NCBI GenBank assembly: GCA_964634615.1
Contig: CAZWLQ010000006.1
Location: 1-39,865 of the forward strand
Reading direction: 5' to 3'
Source: EsbW-18 sp964634615
GTDB lineage: Bacteria; Patescibacteriota; Minisyncoccia; Phycocordibacterales; EsbW-18
Length of the DNA stretch: 39,865 nt
A program made the position numbers and the translations under genes. Numbering within the stretch: the stretch's first letter is position 1; the number at the start of each line of letters is the position of its first letter. The notes beneath the pieces were generated by a model. The model did no database searches. It saw only the letters and a list, made by a program, of their open reading frames with translations, and was not told the DNA's origin. Shown one piece after another: positions 1 to 8,756 of this stretch.

Positions 1-44
1 AGAGGATCAATAATTCTTGTCTGAAACGGTGATACAATCCCACT

Positions 45-947
45 ATGTGGATTTTCTTTGCATTCCTTGCGCCAGCGCTCTATGCGGTGGGGGAGATATT
101 CGATGAATACTTAAGCAATCGCGGATTCAAACACATTGCGCCGATTATCTTCTTCGCGAGCGCACTGAATATTCTCTTCGTCCCCATCATCTTTTTTATT
201 CAACGACCGGTGATGCCGGACATAAACCTCCTCTGGCCGATTCTCGGCGTCGCGCTCACCAATCTCCTCTATCTCTACCCGTACTATCGCTCACTCCAGA
301 TTGAGGACACGTCGGTTGTTTCCGCGTTCTTTTCGTTCGGCAAAATTATTATTCCAGTTTTTGCCTTTTTCTTGGTTGGTGAAGTGTTGGCACTTCGCGA
401 ATATATTGGTATCGGCATCATCATCTTTGGAAACGTCGCGCTCGCGCTCCATGTAACCAAGCACAAGTTTCGTTTGAGCAAGGCCTTTTTCATGATTCTT
501 TTTGCCTCCACACTGCTTGCGTTTGAAGGAATTCTTTTCAAATACATGTTTGAACAGGGGATGAACTGGAGCACAGCGATTGGTGGACAGCTTCTTCTTG
601 CTGGAGTACTTGGTTGCACCATACTTCTTCTTTTCAGAAAGACACGCCGACAAATCATAGAAGAGCGTTCACAGTATCGAAAGTCACTTCGGCTTTTCTT
701 TACCGAAGAACTCTTCACATTCCTTGGTCTTGCAGCAGAAACCTATGCAATCAGTCTTGCGCCGGTGTCGCTGGTGAAGGGGATTGGCATGGCGATTCCG
801 ATTTTCGTCCTTTCCTACACCGTTGTGGTGAAGCGCATGAATCCAAAAGCGTTCCATGAGAATACGCACCGAGCGGTTGTTATCAGGAAGATATGCATCT
901 TTGCACTGATTATCCTTGGACTCGGATTGATTGGATTTGGTGAGTAG
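45..947 (+). CDS. EamA/DMT-superfamily membrane permease
   Basis: The 300-residue protein is almost entirely hydrophobic, with about ten predicted membrane segments arranged as two similar halves, which fits the EamA-type drug/metabolite transporter superfamily. The substrate cannot be read from the sequence. A basic loop near residues 195-215 (KTRRQ..EERSQYRK) separates the halves. There is no SD. A TACAAT box at 33-38 lies 6 nt before the ATG, so the message may be leaderless. It ends about 45 bp before the copper-type promoter of the next gene and is probably a separate unit. Confidence 0.75.
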   Translation: MWIFFAFLAPALYAVGEIFDEYLSNRGFKHIAPIIFFASALNILFVPIIFFIQRPVMPDINLLWPILGVALTNLLYLYPYYRSLQIEDTSVVSAFFSFGKIIIPVFAFFLVGEVLALREYIGIGIIIFGNVALALHVTKHKFRLSKAFFMILFASTLLAFEGILFKYMFEQGMNWSTAIGGQLLLAGVLGCTILLLFRKTRRQIIEERSQYRKSLRLFFTEELFTFLGLAAETYAISLAPVSLVKGIGMAIPIFVLSYTVVVKRMNPKAFHENTHRAVVIRKICIFALIILGLGLIGFGE

Positions 948-985
948 GGGGCTCAATGTCCACACGGGCTTCGCCATAGGTGTGG

Positions 986-1012
986 TTGACATATACCCCC
1001 TAGGGGTATAGG
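986..1012 (+). promoter_or_regulatory. Metal-repressor operator/promoter of the copper operon
   Basis: TTGACA at 986-991 is followed by an inverted repeat at 992-1010 with 8-bp perfect arms, TATACCCC and GGGGTATA, around a 3-nt centre (CTA). TATAGG at 1007-1012 can act as the -10 with a short 15-bp spacer. C/G-tract palindromes of this form are known operators of CsoR-family repressors. The position between -35 and -10, just upstream of the repressor gene, implies autoregulation of the whole operon. Confidence 0.8.
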
Positions 1013-1020
1013 GTGTGTGT

Positions 1021-1287
1021 ATGCATACCACCATTCATACAAAAGTCTCTAACCGCTTGAAGCGCATTGAAGGACAAGTTCGGGGTCTCCACAGAATGGT
1101 CGATGAACAGAAATACTGTATCGACATCATTACGCAGTCATCTGCTATCAGAAATGCCCTCGCATCAGTCGAGGATTTAATGTTGCAGAACCATCTTCGA
1201 GAGCACGTGACGCACCAAATGAAACATGGGAAAGAAAAGCTTGCGGCCGAAGAAATTCTCAAGGTCTACAAGCTCAAGCGAAAGTAA
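1021..1287 (+). CDS. CsoR/RcnR-family metal-sensing repressor
   Basis: A small all-helical protein of about 88 residues with the family signature RLKRIEGQVRGLHRMV. ATG 1021 is preferred. A GTG at 1015 would add two residues but lies almost on the -10. The family binds metal through one Cys and nearby His or Cys residues. Here the Cys is in KYCIDI and the second helix reads NHLREHVTHQ, so the second-Cys position of typical CsoR is His. That Cys-His-His pattern, with His residues at the N terminus, resembles RcnR more than CsoR. The operator and the downstream Cu(I) ATPase still argue for copper control. It lies 5 bp before the ATPase gene. Confidence 0.9.
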   Translation: MHTTIHTKVSNRLKRIEGQVRGLHRMVDEQKYCIDIITQSSAIRNALASVEDLMLQNHLREHVTHQMKHGKEKLAAEEILKVYKLKRK

Positions 1288-1292
1288 TCTCT

Positions 1293-3590
1293 ATGGAAAA
1301 ACCGAGCTCATACAAGGTAAAAGGGATGCACTGCGCGTCATGTGCACACATCATCGAGAAGACGTTTGTAAACGTTGACGGCGTGCACTCTGCGGAAGTT
1401 AACTACGGAACAGAAACTGCGCGCATTGCGTTCGATGCTTCAAAAACAAACCCTACCGAACTTTCAAAAAAAATAGAGACACTTGGCTACGCGCTGGTTG
1501 CTGACAGCGCTGAATCGATGGGTATGTCTGCGGACGAACACGCAGCACACCTCGGACTCAATCAATCCAAAAAAGAGAAACTCGCTGAACTTGCAGCGAT
1601 GCGCCGTGGCATTCTCTCTGTTATTCCACTCGCAATCATCAGCATTCTTATCATGGGGTGGGATATACTTGTGCAGTTCAATGAAAATACCATGATGTCT
1701 CCATCATGGGCCGAGTTTCTCCACCACCTGTTGCCCCTCATGGCGACCTATACGTTGTTTGTCATCGGCAAACCATACCTGCTTGGTTTCTATAGATTCC
1801 TTCGCTACGGCAAAGCGAATATGGACACCTTGATTGGTATCGGCACATCCGTTGCCTTTCTCTACAGCTTTGTTGTCACCGCGTTTGAAGAGACGCTTCG
1901 TCCGTTCATCAACGTGGATCACACATACTACGACGTCACCATTGTTGTCATTGCGTTCATTGCGCTTGGAAAATATCTTGAGGCGCGATCAAAACTACGA
2001 ACCGGTGATGCGATTGAAAAACTTCTCAACTTGCAGGCAAAAACAGCGCTCGTTGTCCGCGACGGCAGAGAGACAGAAGTTTCCATCCATGATGTGCGAC
2101 ATGGAGACATTGTTGTCGTTAAGCCGGGAGCAAAAATTCCCGTTGATGGCACCGTGGTCGGCGGCTCGTCGTTCGTGGATGAGTCCATGGTGACCGGTGA
2201 GCCGATGCCTGCACAAAAAAAGATAGGAGACACTGTTGTTGCGGGAACAATCAATACGACAGGTTCATTTACATTTACTGCAACAAAAGTTGGTTCGGAA
2301 ACACTTTTGGCGCACATCATCACGATGGTTGAGGATGCGCAGGGAAGCAAGGCACCAATCCAAGCGCTTGCCGACAGAATCTCAAGCGTGTTTGTGCCGG
2401 TGGTGCTCGTGATTGCCTTCGTCGCGCTCGGAGCATGGCTGATTGTTGGAACGCAGTATCTTGGTTTTTCTCAAGCACTCTCGTTCGGGCTGGTTTCGTT
2501 CGTGGGGATTCTCGTGATCGCGTGCCCGTGTGCGCTCGGTCTTGCAACGCCGACAGCAATCATTGTCGGTGTTGGAAAAGGCGCGAAAGAGGGAATTCTC
2601 ATCAAGGACGCCGCGACACTTGAAAAATTGCACACCGTAAACACGGTTGTTGTTGATAAAACAGGAACCATCACCAAAGGAAAACCAACGCTTGTTGATA
2701 TAGAAAACGTTTCCTCACGATCAGATAAGGAGCTCGTGGGAATTCTCGCGTCTCTTGAAAAACAATCAGAACATCCGATTGCGCACGCGATTGTGTCGTA
2801 CGCGAACGAGAAGATGATTGCTCTCGAGGACGTAGTAGATTTCGAGGGGATTCAGGGAAAGGGTGTTCGAGGAACGATACAAGGAACGGAATACTACGCG
2901 GGCAACGTCAAACTCCTTTCAGATCTCGGCATCACTTTTGACGTATCGCGAATCGAGCAGTTCACCGCACAAGGAAAAACGCCCGTGATTCTTGTAAACA
3001 AAAAAGAAGGCGTCATTGGATTCGTGATGGTGGCGGACGAGATTAAGGAAGAATCGCGAAAGGCGGTTGCTGATCTTCGGGCGCTTGGCATTCATGTTGT
3101 CATGCTCACCGGTGACGATGAAAAGGCGGCGCGTTACATGGCGTCGTTGGTCGGTATTGATGAGGTGATTGCACACGTGTTGCCACAAGATAAGCTCGAA
3201 AAAATAAAGGAGCTGCAGTCGCAGGGCAAGATTGTTGCGATGGCAGGGGATGGCGTGAACGATGCGCCGGCTCTTGCGCAAGCGGATGTTGGTATCGCGA
3301 TGGGTACCGGAACCGATGTGGCAATAGAGTCTGCCGGCATCACACTGCTTCATGGAGATATGTCGCGTCTTGTGAAAGCGATTCGACTCTCAAAAATGAC
3401 GATGCGTGGAATCAAGCAAAATCTTTTCTGGGCATTTGTGTACAATGTTGTTGGTATACCTCTTGCCGCGGGAGCGTTCTACCCGCTTTTTGGCTGGCTC
3501 CTCTCTCCGATTTTTGCGGGTCTTGCGATGGCATTCTCGAGCGTGTCGGTGGTCGGCAATTCGCTGCGCATTAAAGCAAAAAGATTATAA
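1293..3590 (+). CDS. copA: Cu(I)-exporting P1B-type ATPase
   Basis: 765 residues. One N-terminal HMA domain carries GMHCASC (Cys14, Cys17). The core has TGEP near residue 300, the membrane CPC motif near 411-413, the phosphorylation motif DKTGT near 455, SEHP near 493 and GDGVND near 652-657. The Cu(I) subgroup signatures are present: N-x6-YN-x4-P in the seventh core helix and MAFSS in the eighth, near residue 746. It should pump cytosolic Cu(I) (or Ag(I)) outward using ATP. There is no SD. It is co-transcribed with the repressor (5-bp gap) and the next three genes. Confidence 0.95.
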   Translation: MEKPSSYKVKGMHCASCAHIIEKTFVNVDGVHSAEVNYGTETARIAFDASKTNPTELSKKIETLGYALVADSAESMGMSADEHAAHLGLNQSKKEKLAELAAMRRGILSVIPLAIISILIMGWDILVQFNENTMMSPSWAEFLHHLLPLMATYTLFVIGKPYLLGFYRFLRYGKANMDTLIGIGTSVAFLYSFVVTAFEETLRPFINVDHTYYDVTIVVIAFIALGKYLEARSKLRTGDAIEKLLNLQAKTALVVRDGRETEVSIHDVRHGDIVVVKPGAKIPVDGTVVGGSSFVDESMVTGEPMPAQKKIGDTVVAGTINTTGSFTFTATKVGSETLLAHIITMVEDAQGSKAPIQALADRISSVFVPVVLVIAFVALGAWLIVGTQYLGFSQALSFGLVSFVGILVIACPCALGLATPTAIIVGVGKGAKEGILIKDAATLEKLHTVNTVVVDKTGTITKGKPTLVDIENVSSRSDKELVGILASLEKQSEHPIAHAIVSYANEKMIALEDVVDFEGIQGKGVRGTIQGTEYYAGNVKLLSDLGITFDVSRIEQFTAQGKTPVILVNKKEGVIGFVMVADEIKEESRKAVADLRALGIHVVMLTGDDEKAARYMASLVGIDEVIAHVLPQDKLEKIKELQSQGKIVAMAGDGVNDAPALAQADVGIAMGTGTDVAIESAGITLLHGDMSRLVKAIRLSKMTMRGIKQNLFWAFVYNVVGIPLAAGAFYPLFGWLLSPIFAGLAMAFSSVSVVGNSLRIKAKRL

Positions 3591-3614
3591 AAACGTCTAA
3601 CGTACCTACGAACT

Positions 3615-4235
3615 ATGAATAACAAAACAAACACACTGCTGCCTCTCCTTGCTGGCATTATTATCGGACTTTTCATTGCACCGTGGCTTATTCCTACGAT
3701 GGGATTTGGCGGGATGATGGGGCGACGAAATGTGACGAACACAAACACATCAGGATTGGGAATTGCCCAAGCACTTGACCAGCACTTCATCGAACAAATG
3801 ATTCCGCACCATGAGGGAGCTATTGCTATGGCGACTCTTGCGCTTAAAAAGGCAGTCCACCCAGAAATAAAAACACTTGCCGAAGCGATACTCGTTGCAC
3901 AGACTGCAGAAAACGAAGATATGCGCACATGGTACAAAGAATGGTTTGGAGAAAATGTTCCAGAGGGGCGCTTTGGTTTTTCTGGAGGCATGATGTCTGG
4001 CAGTGGTATGCACATGGGGAGTCGAGACGATATCAGCGTTCTTGAAAATGCGGCCGATTTTGACAAAGAGTTCATCGAACAAATGATTCCGCACCACCAA
4101 ATGGCAATCATGATGGCGCGCATGCTCGAAGCGGGAACACAACGTCCGGAAATGCAGGAGCTTGCAAAAAACATTCAAGAGTCACAGGCGGATGAAATAG
4201 AGCAGATGCAGGAGTGGTATCAAGCGTGGTACTAA
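3615..4235 (+). CDS. DUF305-family membrane-anchored protein
   Basis: 206 residues. An N-terminal hydrophobic segment (about residues 7-30, with a basic tail) is a membrane anchor or signal. Two DUF305 (ferritin-like four-helix) halves follow, each with the hallmark EQMIPHH: near 60-70 (followed by EGAIAMA) and near 155-164 (followed by QMAIMMA). A Met/Gly/His-rich linker (SGGMMSGSGMHMGS) joins them. DUF305 proteins are commonly found beside copper-resistance genes. The His and Met content suggests extracytoplasmic copper binding, which is inference. It lies 24 bp after copA with no SD. Confidence 0.9.
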   Translation: MNNKTNTLLPLLAGIIIGLFIAPWLIPTMGFGGMMGRRNVTNTNTSGLGIAQALDQHFIEQMIPHHEGAIAMATLALKKAVHPEIKTLAEAILVAQTAENEDMRTWYKEWFGENVPEGRFGFSGGMMSGSGMHMGSRDDISVLENAADFDKEFIEQMIPHHQMAIMMARMLEAGTQRPEMQELAKNIQESQADEIEQMQEWYQAWY

Positions 4236-4256
4236 GGAAACTACTATCGCATCTCT

Positions 4257-5300
4257 ATGACCACAACAGACAACAATCCTCGCCAGCAACACACCTTTCA
4301 CGTGCACGGTATGCATTGTGCTTCCTGTGTACTCACGATTGAGAGCGAGTTGCGCGATGTGTCGAACATTCATTCCGTATCGGCTCGCCTCAACGGACAC
4401 ACGGTTGATGTTGTCGGTGAATTTGGCGACAAGACACCAGAGCAAATCGCCGAAGAACTCACTACATATCTAGCACCGCACGGCTATCGTGCCTCCATTG
4501 AGCATCAGGAGCACCGCGCCAACTGGAGAGAGTTCGGTATCGCTGTTCCTGTCGCGCTTGGATTTGCCCTCTTGTTCGTGTTGTTACAGAAGCTTGGCAT
4601 TGTGAATTTGGTTGGCGCTGGCAAGGTAACCTATGGAACAGCATTTGTTGTTGGTATCGTCGCGTCCCTTTCAACGTGCATGGCGGTTGTTGGAGGACTC
4701 GTCCTATCGATGTCAGCGACGTTTGCGAAGGAAGGGGATAGAGTTCGCCCGCAACTGATGTTTCATGGAGGGCGCATCGTCGCGTTCTTTTTCCTCGGTG
4801 GTGTGATTGGTGCGATTGGGTCTGCGTTTACACTGAATGCGTGGGGGACATTCGCCCTCGGCCTCATCATTGCGATTGTGATGCTAATTCTCGGTATCAA
4901 CCTGCTCGATGTCTTTCCGTGGGCGAAGAAACTTCAACCATCAATGCCGGCGTTCATCGCACGTCATGCGCATGGTGTGGCAAAATTTAATCACACGCTC
5001 ACACCACTCCTCGTGGGCATCGCGACATTCTTCTTGCCGTGCGGATTTACGCAATCGATGCAACTCTATGCGCTCACAACAGGAGGATTTCTTTCAGGTG
5101 GTTTGACGATGCTCGCATTTGCGCTCGGTACGTTGCCGGTTCTCGCACTCATCAGTTTTAGTTCGCTGGGGCTTCGCAACAGTACAAAATCGGGCATATT
5201 CTTTAAGTCCGCAGGTTTAATTGTGATTCTCTTCGCGCTCTTCAATCTTATCAATAGCCTCGTAGTGATTGGTCTCTTTCCACCGATCTTTACGTTCTAA
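4257..5300 (+). CDS. HMA domain fused to DsbD/TauE-like membrane domain
   Basis: 347 residues. An N-terminal HMA domain has HGMHCASC (Cys21, Cys24). From about residue 87 there are six or more membrane helices of the DsbD / urease-accessory-protein-H-like transmembrane family, including FLPCGFTQS near 259-266. Fusions of this sort occur in copper and mercury operons and may move electrons or metal across the membrane. Only one membrane Cys is obvious in the LPCG motif, so a disulfide relay is not demonstrated. It starts 21 bp after the DUF305 gene and precedes the cupredoxin gene by 10 bp. Confidence 0.85.
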   Translation: MTTTDNNPRQQHTFHVHGMHCASCVLTIESELRDVSNIHSVSARLNGHTVDVVGEFGDKTPEQIAEELTTYLAPHGYRASIEHQEHRANWREFGIAVPVALGFALLFVLLQKLGIVNLVGAGKVTYGTAFVVGIVASLSTCMAVVGGLVLSMSATFAKEGDRVRPQLMFHGGRIVAFFFLGGVIGAIGSAFTLNAWGTFALGLIIAIVMLILGINLLDVFPWAKKLQPSMPAFIARHAHGVAKFNHTLTPLLVGIATFFLPCGFTQSMQLYALTTGGFLSGGLTMLAFALGTLPVLALISFSSLGLRNSTKSGIFFKSAGLIVILFALFNLINSLVVIGLFPPIFTF

Positions 5301-5310
5301 CCCACGTATC

Positions 5311-5703
5311 ATGAAAGAAACAATCGCTGCAATAATACTCGCTGTCGGTCTCGTGGGGGGAGCGCTTGTGCTTGCGGACAAAGATCCACAAGCAGGGAGT
5401 GATGTGCCGGTTGAGAACGCAACAATTTCTGATGGAGTACAAATTGTTGATATCACGGCAAAGGGCGGATATTCACCACGAAAAAGTATTGCAAAAGCGG
5501 GCATTCCAACAATCGTTCGCTTTACGACAAGTGGAACATTTGACTGTTCGGCGGCGCTCCGTATTCCAAGCGAGGACGTGAGCGTGACGCTTCCACCGTC
5601 AGGCACAACCGATGTTGATATCGGAATCTCAAAACCTGGCGTGCTTTCAGGATCGTGTGGTATGGGTATGTATCCCTTCGAAATCGAGTTTCAGGAAGAG
5701 TAG
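5311..5703 (+). CDS. Membrane-anchored cupredoxin-like protein
   Basis: 130 residues starting at ATG 5311; the longer in-frame extension overlaps the upstream gene. An N-terminal hydrophobic helix (about 4-22) anchors or exports it. The rest resembles heavy-metal-associated cupredoxin folds: GGYSPRK near 52-58, FDCSAALRIP around Cys79, and a C-terminal GSCGMGMYPFEI with Cys116, Met118 and Met120. Cys and Met near the C-terminal loop fit a copper ligand set, but a canonical His ligand is not seen, so any site would be Cys/Met-rich. It is the last gene of the copper operon. Confidence 0.8.
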   Translation: MKETIAAIILAVGLVGGALVLADKDPQAGSDVPVENATISDGVQIVDITAKGGYSPRKSIAKAGIPTIVRFTTSGTFDCSAALRIPSEDVSVTLPPSGTTDVDIGISKPGVLSGSCGMGMYPFEIEFQEE

Positions 5704-5718
5704 TACACTCATTGTTAT

Positions 5719-6246
5719 ATGAACAAAGCAATTGTTGGCATAGGAATTCCTGGCGCTGGAAAAACAACGTTACTCAAAACATTTGCTCTCACGCATGGGT
5801 ATGTGTATGTTTCTCCCGACGACATACGAAAAGAACTCACAGGAAACGAAATCAATCAGACACGAAATGCCGATGTGTGGGAAGAGGTGCATGAACGTTG
5901 TAGAGAGGGGCTTCGGAATGGCACAATCGTACTTGACTCAACAATGGTGAATACAGAACAGCGCAAAAGCATGCTCGCGTTCCTTCGCGAACATGGCGCA
6001 GAGCACATACAAGGAGTGTATTGTGATGCCCCATTTTCGACCGCGCTAGAGAGAAATTCAGACAGGGAGCGGGTAATCCCTGGGCACGCGATGGCACGGA
6101 TGAAAAGACTCATAACTGAAGCGCCACCTGAAACATCCGAGGGTTTTGACTCCCTTTTCACTTTCGACGAATATGGGGCGCTCGTAAGGGCCGAAATGAT
6201 GCATGGTGGACAAGAGGTGGCAAGAGAGTTCAAGAAATTTCGATAA
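5719..6246 (+). CDS. P-loop kinase of the AAA_33 / polynucleotide-kinase-like type
   Basis: 175 residues. The Walker A motif GIPGAGKT is at 9-16. VSPDDIRKEL follows near 35, then VLDSTMV near 75 and a lid-like RNSDRERVIPGHAMARM near 110. This order is typical of small phosphotransferases related to T4 polynucleotide kinase and zeta-toxin-like kinases. The substrate cannot be assigned. No antitoxin-like partner is adjacent, so a toxin role is not supported. A weak TACACT box at 5704-5709 lies 9 nt before the ATG, and there is no SD. Confidence 0.8.
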   Translation: MNKAIVGIGIPGAGKTTLLKTFALTHGYVYVSPDDIRKELTGNEINQTRNADVWEEVHERCREGLRNGTIVLDSTMVNTEQRKSMLAFLREHGAEHIQGVYCDAPFSTALERNSDRERVIPGHAMARMKRLITEAPPETSEGFDSLFTFDEYGALVRAEMMHGGQEVAREFKKFR

Positions 6247-6265
6247 ACGGTCGCACGCAACCCTC

Positions 6266-6292
6266 TTGTGTCCGTTCTTTTTACGTTATACT
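6266..6292 (+). promoter_or_regulatory. Promoter of the acidic peptidoglycan-binding protein gene
   Basis: TTGTGT at 6266-6271 and TATACT at 6287-6292 are separated by 15 bp. A second possible -10 (CATAAT, 6304-6309) lies nearer the ATG at 6320. Confidence 0.45.
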
Positions 6293-6319
6293 AACTTCAT
6301 AGTCATAATACCTAGCCGT

Positions 6320-7240
6320 ATGTCACTCAAAAATATTTTTGCAACACTCATTCTTACAGGAGCGTTTCTTGTTGTCGGTGTTTCGTTCGCGGAGGCAACA
6401 ACAGACTGTGGATTCACACGTGGATTCGGTCTCGGTGATTCAGGGGAAGACGTTCGCTGTCTTCAGAAGTACTTGAACGGCGCTGGATTCATCATCGCAA
6501 CGACGGGCGTTGGCTCTCCAGGTAATGAAACCTCAACATATGGAGAAAAAACCATGGTTGCGGTGAAGGCATGGCAAATAAAAAATGGCGTGACGGGTGC
6601 AAACGGATACTTTGGCAATGCATCCCGGGCGCTCTATACAAAATTGCTTACGGCGGTTTCGACACCGGTACCAACTCCTGTCGTAACAGTGCCAAAGCCA
6701 ACTGTCTCAACAACGCCAATACAGAGCAGCGCAGAGAAAGATGCGCGAACGCGCATGAAGGCGGCGATTGAGGCGATTGAAGACGCGCGCAAAGAATTCA
6801 ACGATGCAGAAGATGATGACGAGGATACAGGCGACGCAGAAGAATTGATTGAGGATGCCCGCGAAAGTCTCTTTGATGCACTTCGCAAGTTCCTCGAGGG
6901 TAATTATGCCGAAGCAACAGACTATGCTGATGAAGCTCGCAATACTGCGGATGATGCCGGAGATGAGATAGACGGTGATAGCGACAGTGATGCTGATGAA
7001 GGTGACGCAGAGGATGCTCTCGATGAAGCGGAGGAACTGATTGATGACGCAGAAGATGAAATCAACGAAGCAGAAGACGACGGCGATGACGTTGACGAAG
7101 CAAACGATCTTCTCGACGAAGCACAGGATCTCCTTGATGAAGCAGAGGACGCCTTCGATGACGAAGATTGGGACGAAGTCGTCAACCTCCGCGATGAAAT
7201 TGAAGATTTGGTTGATGAGGCACTCGACGCAATCGACTAA
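6320..7240 (+). CDS. Exported peptidoglycan-binding protein with acidic coiled-coil tail
   Basis: 306 residues from ATG 6320, chosen because a signal peptide begins there (basic MSLK, hydrophobic core, AEA cleavage-like site near 25). A PG_binding_1 domain follows at about 29-110 (LGDSGEDVRCLQKYLNGAG ... YFGNASRALYTKL). A Pro/Thr linker leads to a tail of about 160 residues made almost only of Asp, Glu, Ala and Leu, with repeated blocks such as DEAEELIDDAEDE, probably a highly negative helical stalk. It should sit in or on the cell wall. The tail could bind cations or space the cell surface, which is inference. Confidence 0.85.
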   Translation: MSLKNIFATLILTGAFLVVGVSFAEATTDCGFTRGFGLGDSGEDVRCLQKYLNGAGFIIATTGVGSPGNETSTYGEKTMVAVKAWQIKNGVTGANGYFGNASRALYTKLLTAVSTPVPTPVVTVPKPTVSTTPIQSSAEKDARTRMKAAIEAIEDARKEFNDAEDDDEDTGDAEELIEDARESLFDALRKFLEGNYAEATDYADEARNTADDAGDEIDGDSDSDADEGDAEDALDEAEELIDDAEDEINEAEDDGDDVDEANDLLDEAQDLLDEAEDAFDDEDWDEVVNLRDEIEDLVDEALDAID

Positions 7241-7253
7241 CCACTGAACCACC

Positions 7254-7583
7254 ATGGACTCCTTCAAAGAATACGAAAAAACAGTCACTGAAAACGTTAT
7301 TGGAGGAGGGAGAAGCAATATCGCCTATCCTGCGCTTGCCCTGTGTGGTGAGGCGGGTGAGGTTGCCGAAAAAATCAAGAAAATCATTCGGGACGGAGAT
7401 GGCACCATGAACGAAGAGCACAAAGAAGAGGTAATGAAAGAACTTGGTGACGTGCTCTTCTATCTCGCGTACGCTTGTGGGACATACGGATTCTCGCTCC
7501 ATGATGTCGCCAACAAAAATATTGAGAAGGTGCTTTCGCGTCGTGACAGGGGAGTTGTGCATGGCGATGGCGATAACCGTTAA
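7254..7583 (+). CDS. MazG-like nucleotide pyrophosphohydrolase
   Basis: 109 residues, a single MazG-fold unit. The metal-binding pattern E-x2-E ... E-x2-D is visible: Glu33 and Glu36 in GEAGEVAEK, Glu63 and Asp66 in KELGDVLFY. The end (IEKVLSRRDRG) matches the C-terminal part of short MazG-like proteins. The family cleaves non-canonical NTPs to NMP and PPi, suggesting nucleotide-pool housekeeping. It lies 13 bp after the acidic protein gene, with no SD. Confidence 0.85.
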   Translation: MDSFKEYEKTVTENVIGGGRSNIAYPALALCGEAGEVAEKIKKIIRDGDGTMNEEHKEEVMKELGDVLFYLAYACGTYGFSLHDVANKNIEKVLSRRDRGVVHGDGDNR

Positions 7584-7629
7584 GCCGCGAGCGATTCTCT
7601 CGGAGCACTATTTCTGATAGGGTGAGGGT

Positions 7630-8730
7630 GTGAAAAAACACGTCCGCACAGTACGAGACTTCTTCATTCGCTATGAGCGACGCCTTGCATCGGCGTCGCT
7701 TTTGGTCGGTTTCATTGTGGACACACTCACGCTCCGTCGAATTGACCTCATTTCAAACCAACTCATTCTCGTGTGGTATCTTCTCGTGCTTGGTACCGGC
7801 ATTACACTCATCAATGCGTATCAAGTTTCAATCCGCCCTTCACGGTGGCTTGAGCGCATATACGTGTATCTCCCCATCATTGTTCAGTTTGCATTCGGTA
7901 ATCTTTTTTCGGGCTTCATGGTGTTGTATTCTCGAAGCACATCGTTGATTGCAAGCTGGCCATTCATCCTACTCTTCTTTTTGTTGTTGATTGGCAACGA
8001 GCTCTTTCAGCCATACTATCTTCGTTTCAGATTTCAATCCGCACTCTTTTTCTTTGCACTCCTCTCGTTCTTCATCGTCTACATCCCACTGATTACCGGC
8101 ACGCTCGGCATAGGTACGTTCATACTCTCGATCGTTGTTGCCTCTGCGGTGTTTCTCCTCCTTCTCTACGCCCTTTCGCTGAAACTCCCAGCACTCATCG
8201 CACGCGAGAAGTCAAAAACACTCATGACGATTGGTGGCATCATCGCGGTTATTATTCTTTTTTATGGCACGAACGTTATTCCGCCGATTCCACTTTCTCT
8301 TGAAGACGGTGGTGCATATCACAGCATTGAACGTACCGGTGCGGGCTACCGTCTGACACACGAGTACGGTGCAGGAGGGCGGTTTCTCGGGCGTTTCTTT
8401 ACATCACCAACACTTCACCTCACTCCCGGGGCGAGCGTGTATGTGTATAGCTCGGTGTTTGCACCAACAAAACTCTCCGCAACGATTGTGCACAACTGGC
8501 AGTGGTTCGATGAATCAAAGAGCCGATGGGTGTCGCTCTCTGACATCGCATTTCCAATTTCCGGTGGCCGCGATGAAGGATATCGAGGATATTCCACAAA
8601 AAATGTTGTTCCCGAAGGACACTGGCGCGTTGATGTTCAAACGGAAAATGGGCGCGTTATCGGTCGCATCAAGTTCAATGTTACCTATGTTGAAGAGCTT
8701 CCTCGGTTATTCACAACGCTTCGTCAGTAG
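7630..8730 (+). CDS. DUF2914 multi-spanning membrane protein
   Basis: 366 residues from a GTG start. Eight or so hydrophobic segments fill residues 15-225. The C-terminal 110 residues form a soluble beta-rich domain of DUF2914 type (VYVYSSVFAP ... WQWFDESKSRWV ... GHWRVDVQTENGRVIG). The function of the family is unknown. The GTG lies 3 nt after GGTGAGG, a possible but crowded SD. It begins a run of membrane-protein genes ending with dsbB. Confidence 0.8.
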   Translation: MKKHVRTVRDFFIRYERRLASASLLVGFIVDTLTLRRIDLISNQLILVWYLLVLGTGITLINAYQVSIRPSRWLERIYVYLPIIVQFAFGNLFSGFMVLYSRSTSLIASWPFILLFFLLLIGNELFQPYYLRFRFQSALFFFALLSFFIVYIPLITGTLGIGTFILSIVVASAVFLLLLYALSLKLPALIAREKSKTLMTIGGIIAVIILFYGTNVIPPIPLSLEDGGAYHSIERTGAGYRLTHEYGAGGRFLGRFFTSPTLHLTPGASVYVYSSVFAPTKLSATIVHNWQWFDESKSRWVSLSDIAFPISGGRDEGYRGYSTKNVVPEGHWRVDVQTENGRVIGRIKFNVTYVEELPRLFTTLRQ

Positions 8731-8756
8731 GGGGCACGCGGAGTATACTGGGTCAT

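Noticed and set aside
3479..4174. 231-codon minus-strand ORF opposite copA and the DUF305 gene
   Set aside because: It is antisense to two clear genes, with no family resemblance and no promoter.
5719..6246. Zeta-type toxin of a toxin-antitoxin pair
   Set aside because: The P-loop kinase has no adjacent small antitoxin gene, and it sits among housekeeping genes.
6707..7318. Minus-strand ORFs with Ser-rich or Ile/Phe/Val-rich products at the acidic protein gene
   Set aside because: They are mirror images of the Asp/Glu/Ala codon repeats; the plus strand has the signal peptide and the domain.
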